This document shows, one piece after another, positions 1 through 8,521 of a stretch of DNA of 64,000 bases. Each line of letters opens with the position of its first letter. Positions within the stretch are counted from its first letter, which is position 1. Location of the stretch: positions 62,001-126,000 of the forward strand of contig JAQUTK010000002.1 of NCBI GenBank assembly GCA_028709785.1, written 5' to 3'. This DNA comes from Bacteroidales bacterium (GTDB lineage: Bacteria > Bacteroidota > Bacteroidia > Bacteroidales > JAQUTK01). The notes below the pieces were generated by a model that saw only the letters and a program-made list of their open reading frames with translations, was not told the DNA's origin and made no database searches. The position numbers and the translations under genes are program-made.

Positions 1-21
1 TCTATCGATCATATTCTATTG

Positions 22-576
22 TTATAAGATTACTGCTAAAAATTTAACTGTCTTTCCGTTCAGAGCTTTCATACCATGTTCCAGTCCGGAATTAAAATAG
101 ATACTGTCGCCCTCATGAAGTATTAAGTCCTTCCCGTTGATGGTCAGCTGAAGTGTTCCTTCCAGCACCATATTGAACTCCTGACCTGCATGGCTGTTCA
201 GATGAATGGAAGTGTCTTCGGGCTTAGGCTCTACAGTGACAATGAACGGATCTGCTTTTCGGTTCTTAAATCCGGCACCCAGAGAGTTGTATTTATATGC
301 CTTTGTGCGTTCCATTGCAATACCTTGTCCGGCACGGGTAAGGTAATATGACTCAACATGTGGTTCGTCTCCAAACAAAATAGCAGTCATTTCAACGCCA
401 TATTGCTTGCAGATACTTTGCAAGAGACTAATGGAGATGTCTTTTTTCCCGCTTTCATAACTTTCATACTCTTCTTTCGAGATTCCGGCGGTTTTTGCAA
501 AGTCTTCTATTGAAGCATCCAATGCGTCGCGCAGTCCTTTGAGTCGTTGCGCTATTTGCTCAATTTGATCATTCAT
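22..576 (-). CDS. XRE-family regulator with C-terminal cupin domain
   Basis: A 184-residue cytoplasmic transcription regulator. Residues about 7-65 form a helix-turn-helix of the Xre/Cro type (the stretch GISKEEYESYESGKK contains the recognition-helix region). Residues about 105-180 are a small cupin barrel with the usual His-containing strands (NSHAGQEFN and GLEHGM). In this family the HTH binds DNA and the cupin senses a small metabolite, but the ligand cannot be read from the sequence. The ATG is 12 nt downstream of the stop of the TldE-like gene, so it is probably the last gene of that three-gene transcript. Whether it regulates the peptidase pair is inference. Confidence 0.85.
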   Translation of the reverse strand: MNDQIEQIAQRLKGLRDALDASIEDFAKTAGISKEEYESYESGKKDISISLLQSICKQYGVEMTAILFGDEPHVESYYLTRAGQGIAMERTKAYKYNSLGAGFKNRKADPFIVTVEPKPEDTSIHLNSHAGQEFNMVLEGTLQLTINGKDLILHEGDSIYFNSGLEHGMKALNGKTVKFLAVIL

Positions 577-588
577 ACGTAGTCGTAA

Positions 589-2280
589 TTATTTTTTGAT
601 TTTCTTATTCTTCTGTAAGTCAGCAAGCGGAGATGCAACGACAGGCTTTTTGTCACGAGTTTTAATACCGTCTTTGCTCAACTCAATATCTTCAAGCAGG
701 ATAGAGGATGGACAAATATAAGAGGTTAGCGTTTGATTGTAGCGCATATTGGTGACGGTCTGTTCGGAACAGATTCCTGCCATCTTCTTCATTTGACGAA
801 CATCAATATTGGAGATTGTGCCTCCCCGCATGAGTTGCTCACTTCCATCTTTCACGCTTACCCTATAAATAAGAGGTTTTGAAATGTCTGTTCCGCGAAG
901 GATATAGGCATACTCTTCTCCTCCTTCTTTTGCCAGTTGGATTAATTTTTCTTTGAGTTGTTTCTTGCTCTCTCCATTAGTGGCTTCAAAGTTGATAACA
1001 CCGGGTTGAATGTTCGTTCTCAGAGTCGAACCGGGTGCTGACGGTTTGCAATGACCATTTGAAAGAGAAGTTCTCAGCGTAGGAATACGGTCATTGGCGA
1101 CGTTCCTAAGAATACCATTTTCGACCATAACGAGTCTCTCCGGAGGAACAACACCTTCTGCGTCCACTTCATAAGCTCCATACAATTGGACTCCATTAAA
1201 TTCTTTCAGTCCCGGAATACTGGTCACATTCAGATTGATGGGCAGGATTTTCCGGTTAAGTCTTTCTTCCATAGATTTGCGCTCATTGGAATTCAATGAT
1301 GTTCTGTAACCAGTCATTCCGGATCCGTGCACATTGAATTTGCTTAATTGAGCAACGACCTGCATGCCCTCAAAAAGTACCGGACCATCATACGTTTCGT
1401 TCACTTTCGGAGCATTCTTTAAAGCAATGATACGTTGAGCGAGTTCTTCTGCAGCACGGAGAATAGAGTCTTCAGATGGGATGTCAGCATCGTTCAGTAC
1501 TTCATAGTAAATCCGATCTGTAAGGTTTCCACCGTCTTCTGTACGAACTGTTGCTATAATTTCCAGATTGGACCAGTCTTGCGGATTAACAATCTTACTT
1601 CCTTCATTACTCATGTAGTAATCATCAGAGCTCAAAATTTGCAGCGTAAGTTGGTTGTCGATAATGTCCGGGTATTTTGTGAATACGGAAGTGACGGCTT
1701 CTGCTGTTTTTTTCCAATACTCTTTTCTGCTGAATGTCTGCTCAAAGCGATGTTCCGACTTCTTCTCTATGGGAGTGATTTTCGAAAGATCATCCAACGC
1801 CTCCATCTCCGGAGAAACGTTCATCTGCTTCCACTTTAACATTTTAGCATCATACTCTGTGGCGGCGTCTTTGTATGCTCCATCAGATGCGAGCCAAAGA
1901 TTTCGCCTTATCTCATCATAGTCATAATCGACAGGTATGTTGCCGGATTGATTTTGCTTGACGTAAGAAGCATCAGTAAAATTAAAGTTTGCCCGATGAT
2001 AGTCGCCAACCATCAGATCTGCCCGAAATTGATTGAATTGTCCTCCGTTGCAAAAGGTTAATTCTCCAAAACTGGCCGTGAGCTGAAAGACTTCATTTGT
2101 ACGAATCGTATAGGCGCAAAAGAAGGGTTTTTGCATGTTTGGAAGAGAAAGACCACTCATTGTGCGACTTAGTTCATCATTCATCGCCTGAAATAGGATC
2201 GTTTCCTTTTCTTCCTTCGCTTTTGTATCAGTGAAAGCCACACACAAAAGTGCGGCAAACAGGATTGCTTTCAGTTTCAT
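589..2280 (-). CDS. Exported TldE/PmbA-like peptidase partner
   Basis: 563 residues, TldD/PmbA (U62/M103) family. An N-terminal signal peptide is visible (MKLKAILFAALLCVAF), so the protein should act outside the cytoplasm, unlike E. coli TldD/TldE. No HExxxH zinc motif is present; the equivalent region reads GMQVVAQLSKFNVHG. This makes it the TldE-type non-catalytic partner of the heteromeric protease. The C-terminal conserved block with GICSEQ is intact. Its start lies 2 nt from the stop of the TldD-like gene upstream, so the two are co-transcribed and probably translationally coupled. The absence of the zinc motif is normal for this half of the pair and does not indicate decay. Confidence 0.85.
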   Translation of the reverse strand: MKLKAILFAALLCVAFTDTKAKEEKETILFQAMNDELSRTMSGLSLPNMQKPFFCAYTIRTNEVFQLTASFGELTFCNGGQFNQFRADLMVGDYHRANFNFTDASYVKQNQSGNIPVDYDYDEIRRNLWLASDGAYKDAATEYDAKMLKWKQMNVSPEMEALDDLSKITPIEKKSEHRFEQTFSRKEYWKKTAEAVTSVFTKYPDIIDNQLTLQILSSDDYYMSNEGSKIVNPQDWSNLEIIATVRTEDGGNLTDRIYYEVLNDADIPSEDSILRAAEELAQRIIALKNAPKVNETYDGPVLFEGMQVVAQLSKFNVHGSGMTGYRTSLNSNERKSMEERLNRKILPINLNVTSIPGLKEFNGVQLYGAYEVDAEGVVPPERLVMVENGILRNVANDRIPTLRTSLSNGHCKPSAPGSTLRTNIQPGVINFEATNGESKKQLKEKLIQLAKEGGEEYAYILRGTDISKPLIYRVSVKDGSEQLMRGGTISNIDVRQMKKMAGICSEQTVTNMRYNQTLTSYICPSSILLEDIELSKDGIKTRDKKPVVASPLADLQKNKKIKK

Positions 2281-2282
2281 GA

Positions 2283-3995
2283 TTACTTCGTTTCTTTAGA
2301 TTGATTACTTTGGGGGCGGGGAAGAATAGGTAATTTCTCGTCAGACTTACTTGCTTTTTGCGTCTCGATAACGTTCACGAAGACTTCCGGAGAAATTCCT
2401 GTCACAGGAATGCTGCCGGATTCAGCACCGCAGATTCCGGTAAAGATTCCTGCCTTGTCACCCACTTTACTTATTTGAGAAAACATGGATAGAGGAGTTC
2501 CAATCAGTGTGACGCCACGAACCAGTTCGTCGGGCTGTCCGTTTACATAGACACGATACACTTCCAGTGGAGTTACATTAAACGCATTAGGATTGTATCT
2601 TCCTGTCTGCGTAAAGCCTCCGGAGACCTTGGTAAAGTAGTAACCATATTCTTTTCCCTGCTTTTTTGCCTCTTCTTTTAAGATGGAACGAAGTTCTTCA
2701 CTCGTCTTGGGAGCTGTGGTGGTAATAATAAGGTTTGACTGACGTGTAACGGGATCTCTGCCGGGAGCTGCCCGCCCATGACCATTGGAAGCCGGGAAGC
2801 CTTCAATCGGAGTTCTTGACATAAGAAACTCCTTTAGAATACCGTCTTTCACAACATCCACTTTTTTTGATTTTACTCCTTCGTCGTCATAGAGATATGA
2901 TCCGTTCAGGTCCGTTCCTCCGAAAGACTTGATCGTTGGATCCATGATGACAGAAATATCAGAAGGAAGTACCGGTTCGCCGACTTTCTTTTTAAATGTT
3001 TGTCCGTCGGATTCACTCTTCAGTCGTTGTCCTTCGATGCGATGGCCAAAGATCTCATGAAAGAATACTCCGGAAGCTTCCGGAGATAAAATCGCCGGAC
3101 CAGTATATGAATCGACTATTGGTGATGTACGAAGCTTAACGAGCGTCTCAGCCATTTCGCGCGTTTCTTTGAGAATTGTTTCATGCGCCGTAATCCCTTT
3201 CGGTTCGTAGGCAAAGTATGAAAGATATAAAGGAAGATACATGCCATCGTCGGCAACTACTTGAGCAGAAACCATCACACGGCAATAACTTAAGTTTTGA
3301 GCAATTTCTGTTCCTTCAGAAGAAACATAATATTTACGGTACCGCTGAAAAGAGAAAGAGGCCTCTCCAGAGCGTATCTCAGGATACTCCTTGAAAATTG
3401 CAGAATACTCTTTGATCCGCTCTTCCCAAAGAGCAGAGTCCACTCGTAATTGAGCGCTTGTCAATTCTTTTTCTATATACTTTACAGGGACTTCTTTAGA
3501 ATAGTCGTCGGACTTGTCTTCTTTTTCTACACGAACCTGTGCTTTTGACTTTACATTGGCAAGGTTCTGAATCCCATTGTCCCATGCACCTCGTGTTGCT
3601 TTCCATATCACCATTCGTGTGGCGTCTCCCTTCTCGTCATCCAACGGAATTCGCCAGGCGCCCGAAGAGGAAGTCATTCCTTTTTGTGCTATCTCCCGGT
3701 AATTGTCCATTTGGTATGAACCAATCCGAACCATTGGAGTGAGTGTTTTAGCGTGATTTTCAGTCATTTTTTGATATAGACTACCAAAACTTGCTCTGGT
3801 AGATGACTCGTAAACATCATCGACGCGATACGAGATAAAGTAAGGAGTAGATTCCCCAGAGGCCTTGAACTGATCAGTTTCGCGCTGAAGTTCACTTTTC
3901 AAAATCGAAAGCAAGTGGTCTTCAGCCCGTACTTCCAGAAGAAAAACAGTGCTGAGTGCCAACAAAGAAAGAGAAACAAGAAGTCTTTTTTTCAT
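2283..3995 (-). CDS. Exported TldD-like metalloprotease (catalytic partner)
   Basis: 570 residues from the chosen ATG at 3995. A nine-codon longer start at 4022 exists, but the likely promoter box at 4033-4040 would leave it almost leaderless, and MKKRLLVSLSLLALS is a clean signal-peptide start. The HExxxH zinc motif (HEIFGH, about residues 313-318) is intact, followed by the family's C-terminal GICGAESG block. TldD/TldE proteases of E. coli mature microcin B17 and degrade CcdA in the cytosol. This pair has signal peptides and so probably works on exported peptides; the substrate is unknown. First gene of the unit tldD-tldE-xre. Confidence 0.88.
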   Translation of the reverse strand: MKKRLLVSLSLLALSTVFLLEVRAEDHLLSILKSELQRETDQFKASGESTPYFISYRVDDVYESSTRASFGSLYQKMTENHAKTLTPMVRIGSYQMDNYREIAQKGMTSSSGAWRIPLDDEKGDATRMVIWKATRGAWDNGIQNLANVKSKAQVRVEKEDKSDDYSKEVPVKYIEKELTSAQLRVDSALWEERIKEYSAIFKEYPEIRSGEASFSFQRYRKYYVSSEGTEIAQNLSYCRVMVSAQVVADDGMYLPLYLSYFAYEPKGITAHETILKETREMAETLVKLRTSPIVDSYTGPAILSPEASGVFFHEIFGHRIEGQRLKSESDGQTFKKKVGEPVLPSDISVIMDPTIKSFGGTDLNGSYLYDDEGVKSKKVDVVKDGILKEFLMSRTPIEGFPASNGHGRAAPGRDPVTRQSNLIITTTAPKTSEELRSILKEEAKKQGKEYGYYFTKVSGGFTQTGRYNPNAFNVTPLEVYRVYVNGQPDELVRGVTLIGTPLSMFSQISKVGDKAGIFTGICGAESGSIPVTGISPEVFVNVIETQKASKSDEKLPILPRPQSNQSKETK

Positions 3996-4032
3996 TGCAT
4001 TGATGTATGTTGTTTTTACCATAATAAGGGAC

Positions 4033-4040
4033 CAAAGTTA
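4033..4040 (-). promoter_or_regulatory. -7 promoter box of the tldD-like operon
   Basis: TAACTTTG on the minus strand matches the Bacteroidota -7 consensus TAnnTTTG and sits 38 nt upstream of the chosen ATG. No convincing -33 TTTG is seen at the usual spacing. Confidence 0.5.
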
Positions 4041-4113
4041 CAAAATAGAATAATACTGTTTAATTATTTGATTATTAAAATGTCAGAGTTAAGTGTATTA
4101 TTCCCTTTTTTTG

Positions 4114-4121
4114 TACATTTG
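4114..4121 (+). promoter_or_regulatory. -7 promoter box of pruA
   Basis: TACATTTG matches TAnnTTTG and lies about 32 nt before the pruA ATG at 4153. It overlaps the first codons of a longer in-frame reading from 4093, which argues for the downstream start. Confidence 0.5.
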
Positions 4122-4152
4122 CTTCCCTAATTTCAAATCAATAATAATACAG

Positions 4153-5781
4153 ATGAATAACTCCATTTTTAACTTCGCGAAACCTGTTAATGAGCCGGTT
4201 CTATCTTTTATTCCCGGATCTAAAGAAAGGGTTGCTCTTGAAAAGGCATTGAAGGAAGTATCTTCTCAACCAATAGAAATACCTCTTGTTATCGGAGGCA
4301 AGGAAATCCGTACCGGCAATATAGGGAAAGTTGTGATGCCTCACAATCATCAGCATGTATTGGCCACGTATCACAAGGCCGGCGCGAATGAAGTGCAGAT
4401 GGCGATTGACGCAGCAATGGCTGCGCGTAAAGAGTGGTCTGAGCTGGCCTGGATTGAACGGGCTTCCATTATGCATAAGATCGCCGAACTTGTTTCCACA
4501 AAGTATCGTTATCTTATGGATGCTTGTCTGATGCTTGGCCAGAGCAAGAATGTCTACCAGGCAGAGATTGATGGTGTTTGCGAATTAATCGACTTTTTGC
4601 GCTTCAACGCCTATTTTGCATCAAAGATTTACTGCGAACAGCCGGAGTCTGATAAAGGGATTATCAATCGTACAGAGTATCGTCCTTTGGAAGGATTTGT
4701 ATTTACGCTGACACCCTTTAACTTCACCTCCATCGCGTCCAATCTGAATATGGCTCCTGCCATGATGGGAAATGTCTGTTTGTGGAAGCCTTCAACAACA
4801 GCATTGCTCTCCAACTATCTTTTGATGAAGATATTCAAAGAAGCCGGTTTGCCGGATGGTGTTGTCAATTTTATTCCAGGACAGGGAAGTCTGATTGGTA
4901 GCGTAGTCACCAAAAGTCCTGATTTTGCAGGGTTCCATTTTACAGGTTCGACAGGAACATTTAACACCATATGGAAAGCAATAGGTGAGAATCTTCCTAT
5001 TTATAAGAACTATCCCAAAATAGTAGGTGAGACCGGAGGCAAAGATTTTATTTTCGCTCATGCTTCGGCACCAGTCCAGGAACTTGCTGTGGCTATTGTT
5101 CGAGGTGCCTTTGAATATCAGGGTCAGAAATGTTCGGCAGCTTCGCGTGCGTATGTGCCTGCTTCCATCTGGCCGGAAGTAAAGGAGAAAGTTGGAATAA
5201 TGCTCAAAGAGATTAAGATGGGAGATGTGACTACCTATTCCAACTTTATCAATGCTGTGATTGACGAAGCTTCTTTTGACAACTGCATGAACTATATCAA
5301 TGACGCCAAGGCTTCTGCAGATGCAGAGATTGTCTTTGGAGGCAACGGCGATAAAACGAAAGGTTATTTTGTTGAACCAACGGTTATCCTTGCAACAAAA
5401 CCTGATTACAAGAGTATGGTTGAAGAGATCTTCGGTCCCATCATCACTATTTATGTCTATGAAGACAGTAGATACGAGGAAATGCTCAATGTGTGCGATT
5501 CTTCCACTCCTTATGCGTTGACCGGCTCCATCTTTGCGCGTGATCGCTATGTGATTGAAGCTGCAATGAACAAGCTGCGTTATTCTGCCGGCAACTTCTA
5601 TATTAATGATAAACCAACCGGCGCCGTAGTGGGACAGCAACCCTTCGGTGGTTCCCGTGCATCCGGAACAAACGATAAAGCCGGTTCTGCGTTGAATCTC
5701 TACCGATGGATCAATCCTCGTTCGATAAAAGAAACCCTGGTGGCAGCAACGGATTATAAATATCCTTTCCTGGCTGATTGA
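4153..5781 (+). CDS. pruA: L-glutamate gamma-semialdehyde dehydrogenase
   Basis: 542 residues, cytoplasmic NAD-dependent aldehyde dehydrogenase that oxidises L-glutamate 5-semialdehyde (from pyrroline-5-carboxylate) to glutamate, the second step of proline breakdown and part of arginine/ornithine use. The catalytic Cys is in GQKCSAASRAY and the general-base Glu in VGETGGKDF; the nucleotide-binding FTGSTGTF is present. Start chosen at ATG 4153, because the 20 extra codons back to GTG 4093 precede or overlap the promoter box and are not conserved-looking. Monofunctional, with no PutA proline dehydrogenase domain and no putA beside it. Stands alone, followed by a hairpin terminator. Confidence 0.95.
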   Translation: MNNSIFNFAKPVNEPVLSFIPGSKERVALEKALKEVSSQPIEIPLVIGGKEIRTGNIGKVVMPHNHQHVLATYHKAGANEVQMAIDAAMAARKEWSELAWIERASIMHKIAELVSTKYRYLMDACLMLGQSKNVYQAEIDGVCELIDFLRFNAYFASKIYCEQPESDKGIINRTEYRPLEGFVFTLTPFNFTSIASNLNMAPAMMGNVCLWKPSTTALLSNYLLMKIFKEAGLPDGVVNFIPGQGSLIGSVVTKSPDFAGFHFTGSTGTFNTIWKAIGENLPIYKNYPKIVGETGGKDFIFAHASAPVQELAVAIVRGAFEYQGQKCSAASRAYVPASIWPEVKEKVGIMLKEIKMGDVTTYSNFINAVIDEASFDNCMNYINDAKASADAEIVFGGNGDKTKGYFVEPTVILATKPDYKSMVEEIFGPIITIYVYEDSRYEEMLNVCDSSTPYALTGSIFARDRYVIEAAMNKLRYSAGNFYINDKPTGAVVGQQPFGGSRASGTNDKAGSALNLYRWINPRSIKETLVAATDYKYPFLAD

Positions 5782-5817
5782 CCAAACGATGTGATTATTC
5801 ATATTCGTTGAACATAT

Positions 5818-5858
5818 AAATGCGCTTGCCTTTTCTCAGAGGCGGCGCATTTCTTTTC
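5818..5858 (+). terminator. Rho-independent terminator of pruA
   Basis: AAATGCGC pairs with GCGCATTT across a loop, followed by a C/T-rich tail (CTTTTCT). It lies 37 nt after the pruA stop. Confidence 0.6.
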
Positions 5859-5941
5859 TACAAGCTTTTTAAAAAGTACAAGAAGTATAGCGATGATTTC
5901 TCTTCTGAATGGTTCTGAAAGAGTTTCAAAATGAACCATCA

Positions 5942-6003
5942 AACGGATAGGCATCCGCCGACCGTTTCACCTATATGAAACGGTCGGCGGATGCCTATCC
6001 GTT
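5942..6003. repeat. Long perfect intergenic hairpin (28-bp arms)
   Basis: Two 28-nt arms (5942-5969 and 5976-6003) are perfect reverse complements around a 6-nt loop CCTATA. The arms are GC-richer than the surroundings and end at the loop in CCGTTTCA/TGAAACGG. There is no T-tract, and the pruA terminator already lies upstream, so a simple terminator role is unlikely. Confidence 0.9.
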
Positions 6004-6160
6004 GAGGAAAACATACAGATGTTTTTAGAGCCCTTTCAATGTCCCTTATAATCCCCTGTGGGCAATCTTTTTTTTTACACATAGCAGTAAAGAAGTTTGT
6101 TTAAAATATTTAATCGCCTCAAAACAACATACTAAAAGAATGCGTTCAATTTATTTTATT

Positions 6161-6168
6161 TATATTTG
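6161..6168 (+). promoter_or_regulatory. -7 promoter box of the GH109-like gene
   Basis: TATATTTG, a full match to TAnnTTTG, 74 nt upstream of the ATG. It implies a 5' leader of roughly 65 nt. Confidence 0.55.
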
Positions 6169-6242
6169 CGGCGTAATTCGTTTAGGAATCTATCTCTGAT
6201 CAATCAGAACTCAACATTAAAACTCAATAATTACTTTACAAC

Positions 6243-7652
6243 ATGGAAAAATCAAACCGCAGATCTTTTGTTAAGAAGATGACTGCCATGGGCATTGCTT
6301 CAGCTAGCCTCATTGGGGCAAATGCAATTGCTGCTAATGCAACAACACCCGAACCCGCTCCCGAAAAGAAAAAAAATGCCAAGAAGAATGATGGCAAGTA
6401 TCGTTTTGGCTTTATCGGAACCGGATCTCGTTGCCAGGAACACATCAATAATGTGCTTTCTTTTGACGATACAGTGATTGTGGCTATTTGTGACACACAA
6501 CAGGGCCCCATCCAAAGTACTCTTAAACACATTGCAAATAACGGTAAGCAGGATGCCCCAAAGGTATATACCGGAAGTGAACGGGCTTTCGAACAGATGC
6601 TGAATAATGAAGAATTTGACTGTGTGATCATTGCTAGTCCGTGGGAATGGCATGTTCCGATGTCGCTCGCAGCAATGAAAGCGGGAGTTCCATATGTTGG
6701 AGTAGAAGTTTCTGCTGCCAATACTGTCGAAGAATGCTGGGATTTGGTGAATGTTTCAGAGGCTACAGGAAGTCAGCTGAACATTATGGAGAACGTGTGC
6801 TACCGTCAGGACGTGATGGCTGCTTTGAGAATGGTACGGGAAGGACTCTTTGGTGAACTGATTCATACCCGCTGCGGATATCAGCATGATCTGCGTGAAG
6901 TAAAATTCAATGATGGAAAGAATTATAATTTTGTCAAAGGTGGCGAATTGAGAATGGGCCCCGAGGCTTTCGCTGAGGCTCAATGGCGTACACAACACTC
7001 TGTGTGTCGTAATGGAGATATCTATCCGACTCATGGTATCGGGCCGGTTGCAAACTGTCTGGATATAAACCGTGGTAACCGTTTCACGAAACTTTCTTCT
7101 ATGGCTACCCAGTCTCTGGGCTTACATAAATATATTGTTGATAATGGTGGTGCTGATCACAAGTTGGCTAAACTAAAATTCAATTTAGGAGACATCGTTA
7201 CCACACAGATTCAATGTGCGAATGGTCAGACCGTTATATGTACGCATGATACGAACTCTCCACGTCCATATTCTTTGGGTTTCCGTGTTCAGGGAACAGA
7301 AGGTTTATGGGAAGATGATGGTTCACGTGTGTATGTTGAAGGAAAATCTAAGCCTCATACATGGGATCCGGCAGAGAAATGGCTCAAAGAGTATGATCAC
7401 AAGATGTGGGCTGAACTGGGTGCAAAAGCTGCCGGTGCAGGTCATGGCGGAATGGATTATATTATGATGTGCGACCTTATGGATGCTATTCGCAACAAGA
7501 AGCCGGCTCCAATGGATTGCTATGATGCTGCTGCCTGGAGTGCCGTTTCCGGTTTGTCTGAAATGTCTATTGCACGCGGTGGTGCTTTGGTTGACTTCCC
7601 TGACTTCACACGAGGTCACTGGATTGTTCGCAAGCCTGCATTTGCACTTTGA
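6243..7652 (+). CDS. Tat-exported Gfo/Idh/MocA protein, GH109 (alpha-N-acetylgalactosaminidase) type
   Basis: 469 residues. The N-terminus has a twin-arginine signal (RRSFVKK at residues 6-12) followed by a hydrophobic segment and a Lys/Ala/Pro linker, so a folded NAD-carrying protein is probably exported by Tat. The Rossmann motif GFIGTGSR is at 56-63. The rest matches GH109 glycosidases along its length: the EVSAANTVEECW block, ENVCY, HDLR, YPTHGIGPV, TNSPRPYS and GHGGMDY. GH109 enzymes use tightly bound NAD and a redox-assisted mechanism to hydrolyse alpha-GalNAc. The exact substrate here is inference; many family members are only annotated as oxidoreductases. Monocistronic, with its own promoter and a bidirectional terminator. 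Confidence 0.85.
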   Translation: MEKSNRRSFVKKMTAMGIASASLIGANAIAANATTPEPAPEKKKNAKKNDGKYRFGFIGTGSRCQEHINNVLSFDDTVIVAICDTQQGPIQSTLKHIANNGKQDAPKVYTGSERAFEQMLNNEEFDCVIIASPWEWHVPMSLAAMKAGVPYVGVEVSAANTVEECWDLVNVSEATGSQLNIMENVCYRQDVMAALRMVREGLFGELIHTRCGYQHDLREVKFNDGKNYNFVKGGELRMGPEAFAEAQWRTQHSVCRNGDIYPTHGIGPVANCLDINRGNRFTKLSSMATQSLGLHKYIVDNGGADHKLAKLKFNLGDIVTTQIQCANGQTVICTHDTNSPRPYSLGFRVQGTEGLWEDDGSRVYVEGKSKPHTWDPAEKWLKEYDHKMWAELGAKAAGAGHGGMDYIMMCDLMDAIRNKKPAPMDCYDAAAWSAVSGLSEMSIARGGALVDFPDFTRGHWIVRKPAFAL

Positions 7653-7671
7653 TTCATATCGATTGATACAA

Positions 7672-7706
7672 AAAATGGGGCGCCTTTTCGAGACGCCCCA
7701 TTTTAT
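7672..7706. terminator. Bidirectional terminator between GH109-like gene and tsaB
   Basis: AAAATGGGGCG (7672-7682) pairs with CGCCCCATTTT (7694-7704), followed by T-rich sequence on the plus strand and preceded by an A-run that becomes a T-run for tsaB on the minus strand. Confidence 0.85.
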
Positions 7707-7734
7707 TTTGAATCAAATTATTTCGGATTGGCAA

Positions 7735-8424
7735 TCAAAACGGCTTTTTACTGACTGTCGCAACAAACTCTTTTAGATAGAAGGGTTCAAAGTATGCCGG
7801 ATCTTTTACAACTTTCCCTTCTGATATAGCCTTTTGAATCAATGGAAACATATTTCTGGCCAAAGGGGCAATCTCTTTTAAATAATGTACTTGCTTTCCC
7901 AGTTTGTCTACGCATTTCTCTGCGCCATCACCAAAGATATACAACTCCCCGTTCGCACGGTAATCCAGATATGACTCTTCATCAATGATATCAGCGGAAA
8001 CAGGTTTTATCTCTTCCAGCGTCATCGAATATATTCCTGAATAAACCTCCATACGACGAGCGTCTATCATTGGACAGAGCAGGGCATGGGCAGGTAGCTG
8101 TTGCTCAGTAATTACTGTTGAAGCAAGAAGTGGCAACGTCTGAATAGGTATCAGGGGAATATCTGTTCCGAAGCAGATACCTTTAGCCAAAGCGACTCCA
8201 ATCCGTAGTCCGGTGTAAGAACCGGGGCCGCAACTGACAGCAACGGCGTCTATTGAGAGTTTATTATCCTTTGCGTAACTAGTTGCTTCATGAACAAAAT
8301 CACCTAACAGTGAAGCGTGGGAAGGACCGTTCAATTCTTCTTTTGTGAAAACAGGGTTCCCGTCTACAAGTAATGCGACAGAACAGGGGCGGGTAGCCGT
8401 TTCAATACACAGGATCGTTTTCAT
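7735..8424 (-). CDS. tsaB: tRNA threonylcarbamoyladenosine biosynthesis protein TsaB
   Basis: 229 residues, the YeaZ/TsaB member of the ASKHA fold. It is the inactive TsaD paralogue that dimerises with TsaD in the complex that installs t6A37 on ANN-decoding tRNAs. It begins with the nucleotide-binding-like LCIETATRPCSVAL and contains the family block VSCGPGSYTGLRIG. Length is typical. tsaD is not in the window. Promoter TAACTTTG lies 23 nt upstream, back to back with the yicC promoter. Confidence 0.93.
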   Translation of the reverse strand: MKTILCIETATRPCSVALLVDGNPVFTKEELNGPSHASLLGDFVHEATSYAKDNKLSIDAVAVSCGPGSYTGLRIGVALAKGICFGTDIPLIPIQTLPLLASTVITEQQLPAHALLCPMIDARRMEVYSGIYSMTLEEIKPVSADIIDEESYLDYRANGELYIFGDGAEKCVDKLGKQVHYLKEIAPLARNMFPLIQKAISEGKVVKDPAYFEPFYLKEFVATVSKKPF

Positions 8425-8446
8425 TATAATATGCTTATTTCGGTCA

Positions 8447-8454
8447 CAAAGTTA
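8447..8454 (-). promoter_or_regulatory. -7 promoter box of tsaB
   Basis: TAACTTTG on the minus strand, 23 nt upstream of the tsaB ATG, identical to the boxes before the tldD-like gene and leuS. Confidence 0.5.
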
Positions 8455-8495
8455 CATTTTTGCAGTGAACGGGACGAAATTCGGGGAATATAAAT

Positions 8496-8503
8496 TACTT
8501 TTG
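8496..8503 (+). promoter_or_regulatory. -7 promoter box of yicC-gmk-nadD
   Basis: TACTTTTG, 19 nt upstream of the yicC ATG at 8522. It supports the downstream start over the long upstream reading from GTG 8345. Confidence 0.55.
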
Positions 8504-8521
8504 TATAAAACAATAAAGGAT

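Larger units (their letters stand above)
5782..6242. other. Intergenic region pruA to GH109-like gene
   Basis: 461 bp without a credible gene. It holds, in order, the pruA terminator (5818-5858), a 62-bp perfect hairpin (5942-6003) and the promoter and 5' leader of the GH109-like gene. Beyond these I see only AT-rich spacer. Confidence 0.8.

Noticed and set aside
589-2280. Suspected pseudogene because HExxxH is missing
   Set aside because: TldE/PmbA-type partners normally lack the motif; the rest of the protein is intact.
4792-5802. 336-codon open frame antisense to pruA
   Set aside because: It lies fully opposite a clear aldehyde dehydrogenase, has a biased antisense composition and no family likeness.
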